This document shows positions 10,697 to 11,298 of a stretch of 11,298 nt of DNA, in pieces. Every line of letters starts with the position of its first letter. Position 1 is the stretch's first letter. The notes under the pieces are model-generated. The model was not told the DNA's origin and made no database searches. It was given only the letters and a program-made list of their open reading frames with translations. Location: contig JAQUNT010000029.1 in assembly GCA_028717525.1 (NCBI GenBank), forward strand, positions 1 through 11,298, in the 5' to 3' direction. This DNA is from Elusimicrobiota bacterium. Its GTDB lineage: Bacteria; Elusimicrobiota; Elusimicrobia; UBA1565; UBA9628. The position numbers and the translations under genes were made by a program.

Positions 10697-10849
10697 GACT
10701 TCAGGCGGGCAGCTTCGAGGCCGGGCCGCTTCGCCTTGCGCACCGCGGTCTACGGGCGGCAGGCGGGCGCCTGCGGCCATGCCTTGAAGGCCACGCCCAA
10801 GCCCATCTCCGGCCGCACCAGCCTGTACTGCCCGGTCTGCCAGCGCTGA
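10697..10849 (+). pseudogene. C-terminal remnant of Fpg/Nei-family DNA glycosylase
   Basis: About 50 codons ending in TGA at 10847-10849 match the C-terminus of formamidopyrimidine-DNA glycosylase (MutM/Fpg) or a close Nei relative, which removes oxidised bases. Visible blocks are DFRRAASRPGRF, then AVYGRQAGACGHAL, then SGRTSLYCPVCQR. An intact Fpg zinc finger reads YGR..G..C-x2-C-G..; here the first C-x2-C has shrunk to a single Cys, apparently losing three residues, while the final C-x2-C is intact. The catalytic N-terminus and helix-two-turn-helix are absent upstream. The open frame does continue left to about 10283, but that part is only antisense to the GH13 remnant. I therefore read it as a decayed gene end. 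It is on the opposite strand to the trehalose operon. Confidence 0.6.
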
Positions 10850-10994
10850 TTGGATTGTAGTACGGATAAAGGGCTTTTGTAGATAAATTCAACGGGGTCT
10901 AAACGACCCAGATCCGGGCCCGGTACTTCGTCCTCCGAGGTTGTCCCTATCAGCCCAGGCGCATATCAGTCTCGATTGTTACAATCCTAGTAGG
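10850..10994. other. Intergenic region before the secreted protein gene
   Basis: This 145-bp stretch is less GC-rich at its left end and has no gene. It holds a small hairpin at 10895-10909 (GGGTC, loop TAAAC, GACCC) and a 10-bp palindrome CCGGGCCCGG at 10914-10923. TACAAT at 10980-10985 resembles a -10 hexamer, but no -35 is visible at normal spacing. No T-run marks a terminator. Confidence 0.4.
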
Positions 10995-10996
10995 AT
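10974..10996 (+). promoter_or_regulatory. Two adjacent dyads over the -10-like box and start codon
   Basis: GATTGT-T-ACAATC (10974-10986) is a perfect 6-bp-arm dyad containing the -10-like TACAAT. It overlaps ATCCT-AGT-AGGAT (10984-10996), a 5-bp-arm dyad reaching into the ATG at 10995. These could be an operator, or a small hairpin hiding the start. Arms this short can also occur by chance. Confidence 0.25.
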
Positions 10997-11298
10997 GAGA
11001 CGCATCTGCTTGGTCCTTCTCTGGGCCGCTCTGGCCGCAGACGCCGGCGCCGCTACCCTGCATGTGAGCGCCCCGGTCTACGGGATGTCTGGCGTGGCGC
11101 CCATCGCGGTCACGGCAGGCCCGCTCTCCGGCTCGGCCCTGGGCTCCTTGGCGCCCAACCTGCTGGCGGCTCCGGCCAGCACCTTGTTGCTGCCGGTCCC
11201 TCTCACGGCCCCCGTAGCCCCGGCTTTGCTGCCCGCGCCGCAGCCCACCGCCCTGGCCTCCTTGGCGCCCAACCTGCTGCCGGCTCCGGCCAGCACCT
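10995..11298 (+). CDS. Secreted Ala/Pro/Leu-rich repeat protein, N-terminal part (3' end outside window)
   Basis: The first 101 codons of a longer gene. The start MRRICLVLLWAALAADAGAA is a typical Sec signal peptide: two arginines, a hydrophobic core and small residues before a likely cleavage near residue 20. The mature part is low-complexity and rich in Ala, Pro and Leu, with no charged residue in the region seen. SLAPNLLAAPAST recurs 38 residues later as SLAPNLLPAPAST, reflecting a 114-bp in-frame DNA repeat cut by the window edge. Such a segment could be an extended cell-surface or periplasmic linker before a folded domain beyond the window. I cannot assign a function. ATG at 10995 is chosen because it gives the signal peptide; the next in-frame ATG would remove it. 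Upstream AGTAGG abuts the ATG, so the ribosome site is poor. Confidence 0.7.
   Translation, partial: MRRICLVLLWAALAADAGAATLHVSAPVYGMSGVAPIAVTAGPLSGSALGSLAPNLLAAPASTLLLPVPLTAPVAPALLPAPQPTALASLAPNLLPAPAST
11137..11298 (+). repeat. In-frame tandem repeat, 114-bp period (second copy truncated by window)
   Basis: Bases 11137-11184 and 11251-11298 match at 46 of 48 positions by direct reading, offset by exactly 114 bp or 38 codons. The second copy reaches the window edge still matching, so the repeat may continue. The 66 bp between them encode LLLPVPLTAPVAPALLPAPQ and a short tail. Confidence 0.85.

Noticed and set aside
10283..10849. A complete 188-residue gene ending in the Fpg zinc finger
   Set aside because: Only the last ~50 residues resemble Fpg. 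The rest is antisense to the GH13 relic and has no glycosylase features, so I report only the remnant.
10895..10909. Hairpin GGGTC/GACCC as a rho-independent terminator
   Set aside because: The stem is only five pairs and no T-run follows on either strand.

Overview
The window is GC-rich chromosomal DNA, apart from a visibly lower-GC insertion sequence. The gene families point to a free-living bacterium that handles glycogen and trehalose. The Ala/Pro-rich secreted protein entering at the right edge, together with the high GC, would fit a lineage such as Elusimicrobiota. That is an impression from style only; no marker gene settles the taxon.

Layout from left to right. (1) 2-616 (+): the C-terminal half of a MATE-family multidrug/cation antiporter. 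(2) 624-921 (-): the 3' end of an unrecognised gene, convergent with the MATE gene and cut off by an insertion sequence. (3) 922-1942: a complete IS481-family element with ~48-bp imperfect terminal inverted repeats and one intact DDE transposase. No target-site duplication is visible. (4) 1943-2061: a short gap with a possible 23-codon hydrophobic mini-ORF. (5) 10224-2062 (-): a tight three-gene operon, treY, then a treS-maltokinase fusion, then treZ, with gaps of 7 and 8 bp. (6) 10225-10994: a gene graveyard. It holds a frameshifted, internally deleted remnant of a trehalose-synthase-like GH13 enzyme on the minus strand. On the plus strand it holds the last ~50 codons of a formamidopyrimidine-DNA glycosylase (Fpg/Nei) whose zinc finger lacks one cysteine. 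A 9-bp-stem hairpin lies between them. (7) 10995-11298 (+): the start of a secreted Ala/Pro/Leu-rich protein with an in-frame 114-bp repeat, running off the window.

How the genes work together: TreY converts the reducing end of alpha-1,4-glucans to a trehalosyl unit and TreZ releases free trehalose, so the pair makes trehalose from glycogen. The TreS domain interconverts trehalose and maltose. The fused kinase phosphorylates maltose to maltose-1-phosphate, the donor used by GlgE to build alpha-glucan. The operon therefore encodes both arms of a glycogen-trehalose cycle. GlgE, the debranching enzyme TreX/GlgX and branching enzyme GlgB are not in the window. The upstream GH13 remnant suggests the locus once carried another related enzyme.

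I found no convincing undescribed multi-gene system. The points most worth a second look are the repeat-bearing secreted protein with two dyads over its start, the decayed Fpg and GH13 remnants, and the IS junction without a target duplication.
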